Assembly: GCA_037178625.1 (NCBI GenBank)
Contig: CM074135.1
Location: 312,001 to 376,000 of the forward strand
Source: Skeletonema tropicum
Taxonomy: Eukaryota; Bacillariophyta; Thalassiosirophyceae; Thalassiosirales; Thalassiosiraceae
DNA: 64,000 nt
Direction of reading: 5' to 3'
In this document: piece after piece, positions 11,291 to 22,258 of the stretch
Position numbering within the stretch: the stretch's first letter is position 1
Layout of the letters: every line of letters starts with the position of its first letter
The notes under the pieces: generated by a model
What the model was told of the DNA's origin: nothing
Databases searched by the model: none
The model's input: the letters and a program-made list of their open reading frames with translations, nothing else
Program-made: the position numbers and the translations under genes

Positions 11291-12215
11291 GGTATTTACG
11301 TTTACGGGGAGACCGTAGAGGCTAGTGAAGATTGATCCAGCCGGTATGTAGGGATCATTTTGACCGCACTTCGTCTTGGACACCTCGAAAGCTGTTTACG
11401 GAATTATACGTTACCTGGATAGGTATCCAGATAGGAGACTTGCTATGTCTACAATGCATGTCGAAGAAGCCCCAAAGCATAGCACAGATTGGAAGGATTT
11501 TTACGGGAGACGATTGAGGAAGACCCAGCGGAAATACCAGTTCCGTTGGGAGAGAAGGCGAGGATCAGAATCTTATCGAACAATAAACAAGAAGCAGAGT
11601 ACGGTTGAATTTACAAATCTTGGAGCCGACACCGAGATGGTAACGATGCGCTTCGCGAGAGGTTTGACAGTTGCACTGAAGATCAACCTAAAGATGTTCG
11701 CTGTACCAACTGACTGAGCACATTCGCGGTACCAATTGACTGAACACCTGATTTCTTTTGTGACAATGACAGTATGGTGAAGGTTACGAATACTCCAACA
11801 TCCGCTACAAAACTCAGTCAGACACCTTATCATCAAGGGGGAGTACACCGCAACAGGAACTTTACAATGTCGATAATACCTCCTGGACGGAGCCAACTAC
11901 TCGGACACACTCAAGAAGATATCACCTTTATACAAGAGGATTCAACTTTATATTACCCAAATCAGTGCACGATAGTGGATGAGAAGATTTCCAATGAGAC
12001 TTAGCTTTATGAATCGCAAGCGTAAGCTTACAATTCACGGGGAGCGTTTCGTGTAGCACAGAACGTCTCATTCCCTTAGACGATCACTCACTTCTCACCA
12101 ATCTTTATCCTTGTTATGTATCCTTACCATGTAATTATATTATTAGTTGATGTTATCGCAGTAGTACTGATTTGTCTGTATATTACGTAATCATTAACGT
12201 AGTGTGAGAAACGAA

Positions 12216-12362
12216 TCCATATCCAGCGGCTCAAGGTTCTACTGGAGACGTAGGTTGTCTCAAAACTCTTCTGCTGACAGAGCTGTGCCATTGAGGCGGT
12301 TTGGGATTGGGACAGTCGTCAGCCAACATCCAGAATCCAGTTTCACAGATCCGTTCCAACCA
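12216..12362. repeat. Isolated fragment of the tandem unit
   Basis: About 147 bp match unit positions ~1243-1391 with one substitution, starting atatccagcggctcaagg. It is flanked on both sides by unrelated sequence and is a displaced scrap of the 4.2 kb unit. Confidence 0.85.
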
Positions 12363-13253
12363 TCGGCATCGGCGGCAGCAGTATGCATTGACTGAAGATC
12401 CCATTGCGACGGCGAGACAACTCTTAACCTGGACCTATATCAATGCTATTTCGTTGGGAAGGACTGGGAAGTGGAATTAGACCGTTATGCACCAGAAATG
12501 AGCTCATTCTCCAAGGTAGAAATTGTCTTATTCAGAAGGAGAGAAAGGACGTCGACGATGTCGAATCGTTACATCGTTACTCGAATCGTTACATCGTTAC
12601 AGTCCCAAAGGATTAATCATATCAAACAGCAAAGAAAGGGGTCAGTGGAAGAGGAAGGGAGCACTTCGGAGTAATGCATGGCTCGTCGTAACAAGTTCTA
12701 CGACCTCACCCGTGCTCCTCCAAACCTTACCCTCCCCACTGCCATGAAATACGAAATCTGGATGAGACAAAGCAACTATAGTGCCGCCATCCCTAAAGAA
12801 GGATAGAAAAACACTTCAAATGCCACGAGCTGTCATGGTACACTTGTTTACACGATGCACCACTAACACATGTTTCTCTTTTCTCATCTACTCTCTTACT
12901 CCAGATCCACCGAAATGTTGCATCGACAAGCTATCTACTCCTCTTAAGAACGCTCAAGGCTCACTGTCCCCGATGCAGTCAAAGACAAATGGCCACGATG
13001 CAACTCAATTGGACCTGGAGCCAAATGATGCCGTAACGTACCCTTCCTCAAAGAGGTTCCGCGGTTTGGGTTCCGCCTGCACAGTCAATTGATCTATTAT
13101 GATTAATGAGTACTCCTGCGAAACAAAGCTGTTACATACATCACCTCTATAAAAGTCTTCAAGCGACCAAGGCAAAAGGTGCTGTCTCCATTGGGAAACA
13201 AGTCACTGGAAGCCCCCTTTCCCAGAGAGCAAGAAGTCATGCTTTTCACTACG
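12363..13253. other. No recognisable gene; 20-bp tandem duplication at 12561-12600
   Basis: Short open frames here (to about 100 codons) show no domain or intron structure that I can support. The only distinct structure is a perfect head-to-tail pair of a 20-bp unit starting tcgaatcgttacatcg at 12561-12580 and 12581-12600. Confidence 0.4.
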
Positions 13254-13530
13254 CCAACATCAATGAAGGGTTGATTGGGCCCGCATGGCCGCGGGCGCCG
13301 ACCTCCCCCAGCCCCCCGAGGGGGGAGCACATTCTCATTCGCTTCGCGGTGGGATGTGCTAGCTCCGTGATAGGTTGATTGTAAAGCGTCAGCGTCAGTG
13401 AAGGGTTGATTGCAAAACATCAAGAAGGTTGACTGGGCCTGCATGGCGCAGGCGCCGACCCCCCCCAGCCCCCCGAGGGGGAGCACATTCTTATTCGCTT
13501 CGCGGTGGAGTGGGCTCTATGCTGGGTTGA
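13254..13530. repeat. GC-rich direct repeat pair with hairpins
   Basis: Two ~90-bp GC-rich blocks (13268-13360 and 13427-13515) share the order ggttgaytgggcc, gcgccgacc, cagccccccgag, gagcacattct and attcgcttcgcggtgg. Each contains a short C-run/G-run palindrome (ccccccgaggggg). Spacer copies of gggttgattg lie between and after them. The base composition is far above that of the surroundings. It may be a small mobile repeat; no coding potential is evident. Confidence 0.7.
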
Positions 13531-14440
13531 TTGCAATGTACCTCGCAGCCATGCTTCTTTCTTGATCTCTCTACAAAAAGTATGTGTCATATCAGACACA
13601 CTCGCGACTCAAAGACTTCCATTTTGTGAACTGGGATCTGGGATTGTTCACGTGACACAGCATTGGGGCTTGTCAAGTCACTCCCGCAATAAAGGAGTGA
13701 ACAACGTAGCAACCTCTGAAGAAGGTGATTACCACCGAAATCACAATCCCATGAATAGCAATGCTACGCCTGTCTACTAACGAGTACTGGATAATTGCCA
13801 ATTAGTAGTTAGATAGTATTCTACTTTCTACTTCTGAATCTTAGTCTACCCCCCAACTTAAAACAAAACATCGAAGTATATTAACAGTGTTTTTGCTTAT
13901 GTGTGGTATAAGCCTGCTATTCTCGGCCTTTGCATGACGATGACGAGCGTTGGCATTGGTTCCAGTCGACGTGTGGTGGAAGGGCTGGGTTCAGGAAAGG
14001 GAAAGGGATCATAAAGCGGTATTAGTTGGTGCCGTCTCGTTTCCCATTTGCGCGTTTAATCCAAGAGTTAATCCAAGAGTAACGCCACAGCTAAAGGGTT
14101 GCTTAGTTCAGGCTAAATCAAAAGTAAGGGGATGGGGCAACACATGGCTGAGTTGTCGAGCTATTCCAAGTCTTGGTCCAAGTAAGTGGTTGTAAGTCGG
14201 AGCTATTCCAGAAAGATGAGGTCCGATCGGACTACCGCTCTGACTTACTCTTTCTCACATATTCTATAAGCTGAATCAAGATGAATTGCTAGGATGAACT
14301 CAGCCCTTGTAGCTTGCAGAATACACCTGAACGACGAAGTGGTCGCCTTAGACTACCTCGACCTCGATCGAATCCAGACAATAACAACAACGAGGACCGC
14401 TCCTTGACTTCCAGCTCAGACAAAACATACACGGATGAAG
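13531..14440. other. No recognisable gene
   Basis: Open frames are short and without recognisable motifs. I see no tRNA, TIR or clear tandem structure in this stretch. Confidence 0.35.
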
Positions 14441-14600
14441 ATGATTTAAACACAGTTCAGACGATGACAATCTGGCGGAACCGGAAGCGGAACCTCCCCC
14501 GATCCTTAGATCCCTGCAATTATCTCCCGCACTCTCCACCTAACCGAGATTCAGAAGGTAGCATAATGCGCCATTGTGTGTGTGTAACTTGGCCTTCGGG
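14441..14600. repeat. Degenerate end of a tandem unit with empty LTR site
   Basis: This stretch (acacagttcagacgatgac, then ccgatccttagatccctg) is a diverged version of the unit end at about 3880-3960, with an insertion. It contains agcataatgcgccattg at 14560-14576, the LTR target site without an LTR. It appears to be the remnant of an older unit upstream of copy 4. Confidence 0.7.
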
Positions 14601-14601
14601 C

Positions 14602-14789
14602 ATTACACGTCTTTCCCAACGAATGGACTAACAAGTCCGCAGGCAGTGCTCGTGCAACCCCTAGGCGCTTAATGTTATAGAAATAAAAGACTATACTAAA
14701 CCCCACACTTGAAGATCCAGCTAGCCAACCCATTTACGCAAATTACACGTCTTTCCTAACGAATGGACTAACAAGTCCTCATGCAGTGA
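14602..14789. repeat. 45-bp direct repeat
   Basis: A sequence starting attacacgtctttcc and continuing through aacgaatggactaacaagtc is present at about 14602-14647 and again at 14741-14787 with a few substitutions. It lies directly before the left end of unit copy 4 and may mark the junction of that copy. Confidence 0.75.
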
Positions 14790-14969
14790 GAGGAGCAGGC
14801 AAGTACATAGATGTAGCAGAGTAAGAGTGGTGTTAGATGATGTGGGGTAAACAAGTGTAACATAGGTAACAAAATGTCTCTCAGTCGAATATTGTTACAC
14901 AACAGATAGATTATATATTACAATTTGTACCAGCGAGTCATCAGCGATCGTTACAATCTGTGTAACAGA

Positions 14970-15040
14970 GCGCCGATGGTGTAGTGGTAACATAAATGCC
15001 TTCCAAGCATTTGCCCTGGGTTCGATTCCCGGTCGGCGCA
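14970..15040 (+). tRNA. trnG-UCC: tRNA-Gly (UCC), unit copy 4
   Basis: Identical cloverleaf with TCC anticodon. The flanking unit has diverged but the tRNA has not changed, which suggests selection or gene conversion. Confidence 0.97.
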
Positions 15041-16852
15041 TCTCATTTTTGCTTTTGCATAGCTCAGTACTCCCACACCAAATGTGATGTTGTTGTTCTA
15101 CTAATCTTTGTTCATCTGTCTCTCCCATTCTCTTTTGTCTGCCAATAAGGTTCGTTCATGTTTCGGAGGAGTTGACTCTATTGTAGTGGAAACTTTGTAA
15201 CACAATAATCTATGTGACAAATTGTGTGACGAATTGTGAAGGGTCCCGACATCGGTCAAGACAAGTCTGCTTGTACTTACGGATTTTCTCCCTCTCTTGT
15301 AGCTTCAACTTCAAGACGGACGAAGGTGCCTTGTTACGGTAGGATCGGCAGTCCGCGTCAGTAATGCGAGTGTCAAAGACAGTTTGACGCTGTCTCTGCT
15401 AGAAGTGGGAGACTGGGAGACCATCACGTCTCCGCGTTCTTCCTTTGTTGTCACTTGGGTCAACCCATCAGTCGTTGCGTTGTGCAGTTGCGTGGCATTT
15501 TCGGCATTTGCTGCGGGAGCATCCTCTTCAGCGGGGCGTGGATACTTGAGTAGATAAAAGGTTCGTATTCAACAGCGCCGGGAGTAAAGGCTTCCTTGCA
15601 TAAGGAGCCAAATTCCGTCATAACATCATTGTGGCGGCAATGAACGAGACAGCCCACCTTGCATTGGATTGGAAGGCATGCTCAACCATAATTTTTGCAC
15701 CACATCCACATCCATCGCATAGGTCCGGCATATCCAGCGGCTCAAGGTTCTACTAGAGACGCAGGTTGTCTCAAAACTCTTCCGCTGACAGAGCTGTGCC
15801 ATTTTGAGGCGGTTTGGGATTGGGACAGTCGTCAGCCAACATCCAGAATCCAGTTTCACAGATCCGTTCCAACCTCCTCTTATCACCTGGTTCCACCTTT
15901 CCAAACTGGGTGAAAAAGTACTCAACATCAGTCTGCTTCACCATCTGCGAGTCAAACTTTGCCATCTCCACCACTTTCTTGTGGGGGATCTCAGATCTCG
16001 TGCAGAGGGCCCGACGCTAGTCGACCAGGTGCTTCACCGACTGTCGCGACGTGTTGAAGCAATTCTCACTGATTGTTCCACCACACTAATAGAGAGCAGG
16101 TGTCGCAACTTTCCATTTCCAGATAGTTCCAATGGCGAGGTGCCAACGAAGGTGGGATTGGTTCAATCGGCACAAGAAGGGATCCCACGTTGGGCAAAAT
16201 ACGCGATAGATATGCCACATTCTGAAGGGACGGAGCAAACGCAGAATAAGCCGCCACGGGTTGTGTGTAGGCACCAAGGTACCAGTGACTACGTCCATAA
16301 CTCAGTTCCGGAATTTTGGCCGTTCCAATAGAAGCTCTTGCAGCTTTCTCATCTTGCAGGCAGCGTACAAACATGATGGGATTTGTCTAGTCCATGATAG
16401 CATCCAATATACCTTTTCGTTGAGAAGCTGAAGCATAGAGTTAGAGTAGCGTTATCAGATGTATTACCGAATGGTTAGTTTATGCCCGTCTAATAGTTGA
16501 TGTATGATGTACCCCCATTTCTTGTGGAGAGGTTCTTCCAAAGAATGAGCAAAAATATTCCAGCCTTACCCGCTCCTTGAGACAAGCAGACAAAACACCT
16601 CTCCTGTTGCAGAGCGATCGTTTCATATGGAACTAATGAGAGTCGTTGGTGACTGTGAAGTGCATGAGAAACAACCACCTCAGGTAGACAGCTTTGTTAG
16701 GTGACTTAATCGACTTGACCGATCGATTTGTAACAGAAGGGTAGGTATGGTAAGTACGATGAGGCTATCTACTCAGAGATGAAATTTTCGCCAGCCAAAG
16801 CACGGGCCAAACCCAAACCGAAATCAATCAGTTAACAACTTCGTTGCAATCA

Positions 16853-17825
16853 ATGAATACAATGGTATCGACTCGAGGTTCCACACGCAACGCTAATACG
16901 CAGCATGAGAACAAGTCCAGCGCTTCTGAGTCTAAGTCTAAGCCGGAGCCCATGCTTAATCTGGGCGAGAAGGCCGACATGGTTCAAGCAGCATCCGCCG
17001 GACTGAAAAAATCCAGCAACAATGTAAGTGATAACGAATGAAGTGCGACTTGTGTTCTCCTTATTCAGATTATCTCATCTTGAGTCTCTTACTCGGTAAA
17101 AGGTGCAACCAGTTGAGAAGATGCAGGAATCCAAGCCCAAAACAAGGAACGGCAAGAAGGAAGAGGAGACTACCGTGATTGTGAACAGCGATGGCGGAGA
17201 GAAATTCCATCCCAACGTCGGACCGCCACCAGTCGATCATAATGTTGCTTTGGTCTACTGCAGAAAGTGCAATTGGGAACATTACCCTGTCCCTGGCGAA
17301 TCGTATGAGAGTGAGAAGAAGAGGGTTCGGGATCACGCCAAGAGGCAAAACCCTGACACTTGGACCTGTCGGACTGTTGCGGAACCTCAGCTCGACTATC
17401 AGATGCAATGCATTCCTGTGCTTGGAAAAGACAGAGGTGGCACGCCTGCTCAAATTCGGGTGGCGACGATCAGTCGATGCAAGATCCCTTCATGCCCAAA
17501 CTCTTGCGCCTTCAAGCCCCACAAGGACACCGCTACGAGGTACAAGGTCGACATCACCCGAGTGATGGGTCTTCCTGAGACTATCTACCCGGCGGACCAC
17601 AACCAATACGTGACAGCCAATCATTTGTGTCACCGTGGCGAGTCTTCGGTCGGCTGGCGGAGCCAGTGTGTTAGTCCTCTTCACGTCTGCTACTCCACGC
17701 TTGCCATCAACAAGGGACGGAACGGCTGCGCAGGTCCTGACCACGGTTGCTGCCACAAGCTTACTGGTTTCGGCAGGTGCATTATTCCTGGACCATACTC
17801 TGGAAACTTCACAATTGTTCCCTGA
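16853..17825 (+). CDS. I-PpoI-like His-Cys box homing endonuclease, intact copy
   Basis: Proposed exons are 16853-17023 and 17103-17825. A 79-nt phase-0 intron (GTAAGT...AAAAG) joins them to give 297 aa. Residues 1-90 are Ser/Lys-rich. A CRKC pair lies near residues 110-113. The C-terminal 70 residues match the His-Cys box: H231 in the motif NHLCH (general base position), C233, C246 and H251 (first zinc site), N260 in NKGRNGC (metal-binding Asn), then C266, C273/C274, H275 and C283 (second zinc site). The order and spacing follow I-PpoI, with about eight extra residues between the HLCH motif and the next Cys. The family cuts DNA with a beta-beta-alpha metal fold. The gene is free-standing, not inside an rDNA intron. 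The start is the first ATG of the exon 1 frame. Domain identity is from motif recognition, and cleavage activity is inference. Confidence 0.8.
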
Positions 17826-18458
17826 ACCCCTCTCTTTTACTTTCAGCTGATAGATCAATCAGTAGATCAATCAGCATGTAAGTAAATAAAGGGAGTGTTA
17901 GAGAACCCCTCTTGTTTAATGTGAGATTCTCTCTCTAAGATATTCTTTAGGAAGAGGAGACGACTACTTCAAGTGTAATGTTAGCAACAAAATTTCGTTC
18001 CCATATCAACTTTCTCCTCTCTTTCTGCTTTAAGTATTCATACCTTGGTTTCAAAACAATCAATTAAGTACTTCACTTCACCTCACCTCATAGTATGGTA
18101 TGATTGTCCTCTCTGACCACCATCGACTATTGCTATTGCGGGGCTTGGTCGAAGATACAAATAATAAATGCTTTACCGTAATTGTACATTACATATCAAA
18201 GCAGAGGAAGACGACTCAGACCTCTCAGCGTAACCAAATTCTTCAAAGATCACTCTGCTCCATGAAACAAACGAACACAATAATTTTTCAGCCTGAAGAT
18301 CAGGATCTCCTGACGATTGATTTTACCCAGCAGGCCAAAGGACCGACGATTGATGAAGAAAGATGAATTGACACAGTTCAGACGATGACAATCTGGCGGA
18401 ACCGGAACCGGAAGCGCTCCCTCGATCCTTAGATCCCTGTCCTGTATAGCATAATGCG

Positions 18459-19572
18459 CCATTGTAAGTAGTGTCATTAATGGCCAAGCTCCTTGGGAAG
18501 TCTCTTGCTTCTAGGATGATGGTATAACACTGCAGTTGCATCCCCTCGAGCCTAAGAAAGATGAAAGAATGTGCTTGACTAATGGATATAGTGAGTAATT
18601 TTCTAACAAAGCTTCAAAATCTACCATAACTGCATTTGGTTTGCTTTCATTCAAATGGCCTTGAAAGCTGCTCGGAGGCCTGTTCAACCAGAAACCGAGT
18701 GCAGTGGTTGACTCTTGATAGTCTTTAGCAGAAGAGCAGGCAAGTACATAGATGTAGGAGAGTAAGAGTGGTGTTAGATGATGTGGGGTAAACAAGTGTA
18801 ACATAGGTAACAAAATGTCTCTCAGTCGAATATTGTTACACAACAGATAGATTATATATTACAATTTGTACCAGCGAGTCATCAGCGATCGTTACAATCT
18901 GTGTAACAGAGCGCCGATGGTGTAGTGGTAACATAAATGCCTTCCAAGCATTTGCCCTGGGTTCGATTCCCGGTCGGCGCATCTCATTTTTGCTTTTGCA
19001 TAGCTCAGTACTCCCACACCAAATGTGATGTTGTTGTTCTACTAATCTTTGTTCATCTGTCTCTCCCATTCTCTTTTGTCTGCCAATAAGGTTCGTTCAT
19101 GTTTCGGAGGAGTTGACTCTATTGTAGTGGAAACTTTGTAACACAATAATCTATGTGACGAATTGTGTGACGAATTGTGAAGGGTCCCGACATCGGTCAA
19201 GACAAGTCTGCTTGTACTTACGGATTTTCTCCCTCTCTTGTAGCTTCAACTTCAAGACGGACGAAGGTGCCTTGTTACGGTAGGATCGGCAGTCCGCGTC
19301 AGTAATGCGAGTGTCGAAGACAGTTTGACGCTGTCTCTGCTAGAAGTGGGAGACTGGGAGACCATCACGTCTCTGCGTTCTTCCTTTGTTGTCCTTAGAC
19401 TTAGATCAACCCATCATTTGCATTGTGCTGTTGCGTGGCATTTTCGGCATTTGCTGCGGGAGCATCCTCTTCAGCGGGGCGTGGGTACCTGAGTAGATAA
19501 AAGGTTCGTATTCAACAGCGCCGGGAGTAAAGGCTTCCTTGCATAAGGCGCCAAATTCTGTCATAACATGGG
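18459..19572. repeat. Tandem unit, copy 5, 5' part only
   Basis: This copy follows copy 4 directly and matches unit positions from the LTR target site to about 1128, then ends in unrelated sequence (gggtgttgtaagg). It carries one tRNA-Gly and ends before the nuclease gene. Small differences from the other copies are visible near 19390-19420. Confidence 0.9.
18911..18981 (+). tRNA. trnG-UCC: tRNA-Gly (UCC), unit copy 5
   Basis: Identical 71-nt tRNA with the T-run downstream, in the partial fifth unit. Confidence 0.97.
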
Positions 19573-20588
19573 GTGTTGTAAGGTGTAAATAAAACGATAA
19601 TGTACTGGAGAGCCACGAAGTACTCAACAATCATCGAATCTTCTTCCTATTACTTCGGAGGTGCTTGTTTACCAAATCATTGTGAGCTGATTGTGGCTGT
19701 TGCCTTCATCAGTGGCAGAGCAAAACGTTCAAATAGTCCACGTCAGCATTTGTGTTTGTGGGTGATTTTCAAACAAGCTGTGACCCCAGTGCCACACGGA
19801 GTTGAGCTCCCCCAAGTTCAGCTGTTCACGTTTATTTCCTGAAGCACTTAAGATGGCGTAAGAAGCCATCTTCCAGCCCCTAACAGCAGGGGTTTAGAGT
19901 CACCCACGACGTATATGAAGCATTTGGAACCCAATGTTTGCATGGTACAGGAACCTTAGTACCTGTACGCGGAACCCGATAACCAATGACCTGCGCGCAT
20001 TGGACGGGGGTACGCCGATTTTACTGACGATGCGAGTATTCGTCAATATTCACAAAGCGAGTATCTATCATCAATATTCTTCTTCTGGCTTGCCAATCTT
20101 GATAGCGCTGTTTTGTTGACTAGCTGTTCTAGAGAGCAGTTGCGATTCTCATCTGCCCAGATAACACTTCTAAGGCTCCAGAGGGGACAGAGATTGGCTA
20201 AAAGGAATCGAAGAGATTAACTTCTCTGGAGGACGCTGAAGTGTAATCCAAGCTGAGTTACTTAGTTTGAGTGAGAGTGTTACAAAAGTCTCAGTAGAGC
20301 TATTGGTCTGATTTTTGGAGCTGTTGATGTAAGTCCTTAGTTAAGGACGATTTAAGAAATGGAATTTTAGGATATGTCCTTCCTTTTCCTCCGGACAAAC
20401 CTACCTCGGGGACAAAGCTCTCGCTCGGAGACAAACCTGGGCTGAGAAGCTTGAGCTGCCGCGTATTGTATCTACCAATTTCACTAGCCCAGATAAGTAT
20501 TTAACACTTCTAGGGCCTGTTTTTGTAACTCTATATTTTACGCAGTGTCCTCTTCAGGCACCAGCGGGTTGTAAACATTTCCGTCGCA
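19573..20588. other. No recognisable gene between unit copy 5 and tRNA-Gly
   Basis: Open frames up to 80 codons show no recognisable features. A small perfect hairpin (aagatggc, 7-nt loop, gccatctt) lies at 19850-19872. Otherwise I see nothing. Confidence 0.35.
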
Positions 20589-20659
20589 GCGCCGATGGTG
20601 TAGTGGTAACATAAATGCCTTCCAAGCATTTGCCCTGGGTTCGATTCCCGGTCGGCGCA
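20589..20659 (+). tRNA. trnG-UCC: tRNA-Gly (UCC), dispersed copy
   Basis: The same 71-nt tRNA lies outside the tandem unit. About 130 bp of its 3' flank is recognisably related to the flank in the units (a shared tgatgttgttgttctact stretch, then ctcttttgtctgc) but well diverged. This locus may resemble the source of the tRNA block in the unit. Confidence 0.96.
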
Positions 20660-21177
20660 TAGATAATTTTGTATCCCTCTTTTGCACAGCTCTCTACGTA
20701 CCTCCTAACTAGAGGAGTACATGAATGATGTTGTTGTTCTACTTTTATCTTCGTTCGTTCGCCCATCCTCTTTTGTCTGCGAAGGTTTGTTTCCATTTTA
20801 TGCATGAGTTCAAGCTTGCTTTGTAAGAGAAGAAGTATGGACCGAGGGGGAGAGTTCTAGTGGGGATAAATGCATAATTATGTAATTGTGAGGGGAGATC
20901 CAGATCCGGTTGATCTTGTCAGTTTTCGGCTTTCGGTGACGCAAAGAGTTTGATTATTGATCATCTAATCATGATATCTCTTCATTCATTAAATACTTAC
21001 CAACATGTGCGACACTTTTTGCTACAATACAAAGAGGAACAAAATCAACTACATTAAATGCATCGAGATGGTGGAATGCTCTGCAAATATTATGATCAAA
21101 TTCCAAATTCTATAACGCTAGGTCATCCAAAGAAAAGTGATCTTTACTTCTTGCTACTTAACAATATTCTACTTCAC
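20660..21177. other. tRNA flank and DENR 3' region
   Basis: The first ~130 bp are the tRNA-Gly 3' flank, related to that of the tandem units. The rest is AT-rich sequence downstream of the minus-strand DENR gene, with no gene seen. Confidence 0.45.
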
Positions 21178-22064
21178 CTAAGCATATGAAACGAATTCCC
21201 CATCCAAGTCGAGAAACACAGCATCCCCACTGACACCGAACTTGTTGACAATCATTGCGGCAACTTCTTCGAGATGATCACCTATTCCACAGGAAAAGAA
21301 AGTGTCAAAATACATGAATCAAAAGTCAATACAAAATAATGTAACCATCCAAGCCCCAAGCCAAACAATATACACGTCTCAAACTCACCCTGAATAATAA
21401 TTTCCTTATCCTTCACACTACTACTCCCCGCAAACCTCTTCGAAAACGCCTTGGACGCCTCCTTCAACTTAATCCCCGGAGCAGTATCCAATCCAACCAC
21501 ATGCGTCACAGCCTTCTTTCGATTACGTGATATCTTTTGAACGATGACACGAGTGTCCACCTTATTCACCTTTTTGGCCGCTGCTCCACGTCGCTTTTTC
21601 TTATTGCCGAGATTCATCCCTTCCAATTGATCGGTTACTCCTCCGTCGCTTTCATCGTCACTGTCCGATCCCAAGTAGAATGGATCTTCTGGCTCAGGTC
21701 CATACTTTTTGACGAGGGCATTGAACAATTTGTCTTCCTTCCCCGAGTACTTTTCGAGTATTGCGTCAATTCCATCCAGTTTATCCGGTTGATATTCGGT
21801 ATAGAAGGCGACGAGACGTTCTCTTGTGGTCCATGGGGCAGTTGGTCGTGGAGTAGCATCCTCTTCCTCGTCATTATCATCGCCTTTATTTGAGCGGCCA
21901 CCGTGCAACCGAGATAATAGATCGGGATGGTTCTTTTTCAGCCATGGGATGCAATGGGTTTCAAAGTCGGGGCCGTACTCGCAGTACTCGGGGGGCATAC
22001 CGCAGGCATCGCAGTAGAGGATGGTGGAGGGTGTGGTTATTGATTGTACGTCTATGTCTGTCAT
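21178..22064 (-). CDS. DENR: DENR (density-regulated protein), translation re-initiation factor
   Basis: Exon 1 is 22064-21389 and exon 2 is 21281-21178. The 107-nt phase-1 intron (GTGAGT...AATAG) joins IIIQG to DHLEEV to give 259 aa. Residues 18-28 hold the N-terminal Cys cluster YCDACGMPPEYC typical of DENR. Residues 60-70 and 133-141 are acidic linkers. The C-terminal SUI1/eIF1-like domain spans about 170-255 (TRVIVQKISRN, then IIIQGD). DENR works with MCT-1 on 40S ribosomal subunits in re-initiation and recycling in the cytosol. Reading through the intron gives an unrelated hydrophobic tail, which supports the splice. A tRNA-Ser starts 113 bp upstream in the opposite direction. Confidence 0.93.
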
Positions 22065-22176
22065 GGTTGATGTTGTTTTGTGCGGCTTCGTGTTATTTGT
22101 AACGTCATGTTGTGGGTGGTGATGGCACTGTATAACAATTCATAATTGTCACAATGTCACTTCACACACACACCAA

Positions 22177-22258
22177 GACACTGTGGCCGAGTGGTTAAGG
22201 CGATCGACTAGAAATCGATTGGGTTAATCCCGCGTAGGTTCGAGTCCTGCCAGTGTCG
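22177..22258 (+). tRNA. trnS-AGA: tRNA-Ser (anticodon AGA)
   Basis: This is an 82-nt type II tRNA. The acceptor stem is GACACTG with CAGTGTC, and the discriminator is G. The anticodon stem ATCGA/TCGAT encloses CTAGAAA (anticodon AGA). A long variable arm (GGGTTAATCCC region) and B box GGTTCGAGTCC are present. A run of six T follows within 10 nt. No intron is seen. Confidence 0.96.

Larger units (their letters stand above)
10437..11942 (+). mobile_element. Copia retrotransposon fragment with 162-bp inverted duplication
   Basis: Two arms, 10437-10598 and 11781-11942, appear to be 162-bp inverted copies of each other. The right arm lies in its natural place. In three frames around 11376-12004 the plus strand reads like the RNase H end of a Copia polyprotein: a yGxxxxedPaeiPvPlGekaRiRi-type stretch, then NKKQSTVEFTNLGADTEMV near 11590-11645, a variant of the usual NKRQnTVEsStFGSEfVA, then a CDNdSmVk-like stretch near 11765 and a YSDxLxKixP-like stretch near 11905. 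The left arm is a displaced inverted copy of the last part. Stops and frame changes show it is dead. The fragment abuts tandem copy 3, which it truncates. Confidence 0.7.
14801..18458. repeat. Tandem unit, copy 4, diverged and lacking the LTR
   Basis: This copy aligns with copy 1 from about position 286 of the unit onward. It carries scattered substitutions and small indels and lacks the first ~285 bp and the solo LTR. It contains a tRNA-Gly, the minus-strand relic, and the only frame-intact two-exon version of the nuclease gene. It ends at an unoccupied LTR target site (atgcg followed by ccattg), where copy 5 continues. The divergence and empty site suggest it predates copies 1-3. Confidence 0.92.

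Noticed and set aside
10437..11942. DNA transposon with 162-bp TIRs
   Set aside because: The right arm is colinear with the Copia RNase H coding relic, so the inverted repeat is a duplicated coding piece and not a pair of transposon ends. No target duplication was found.
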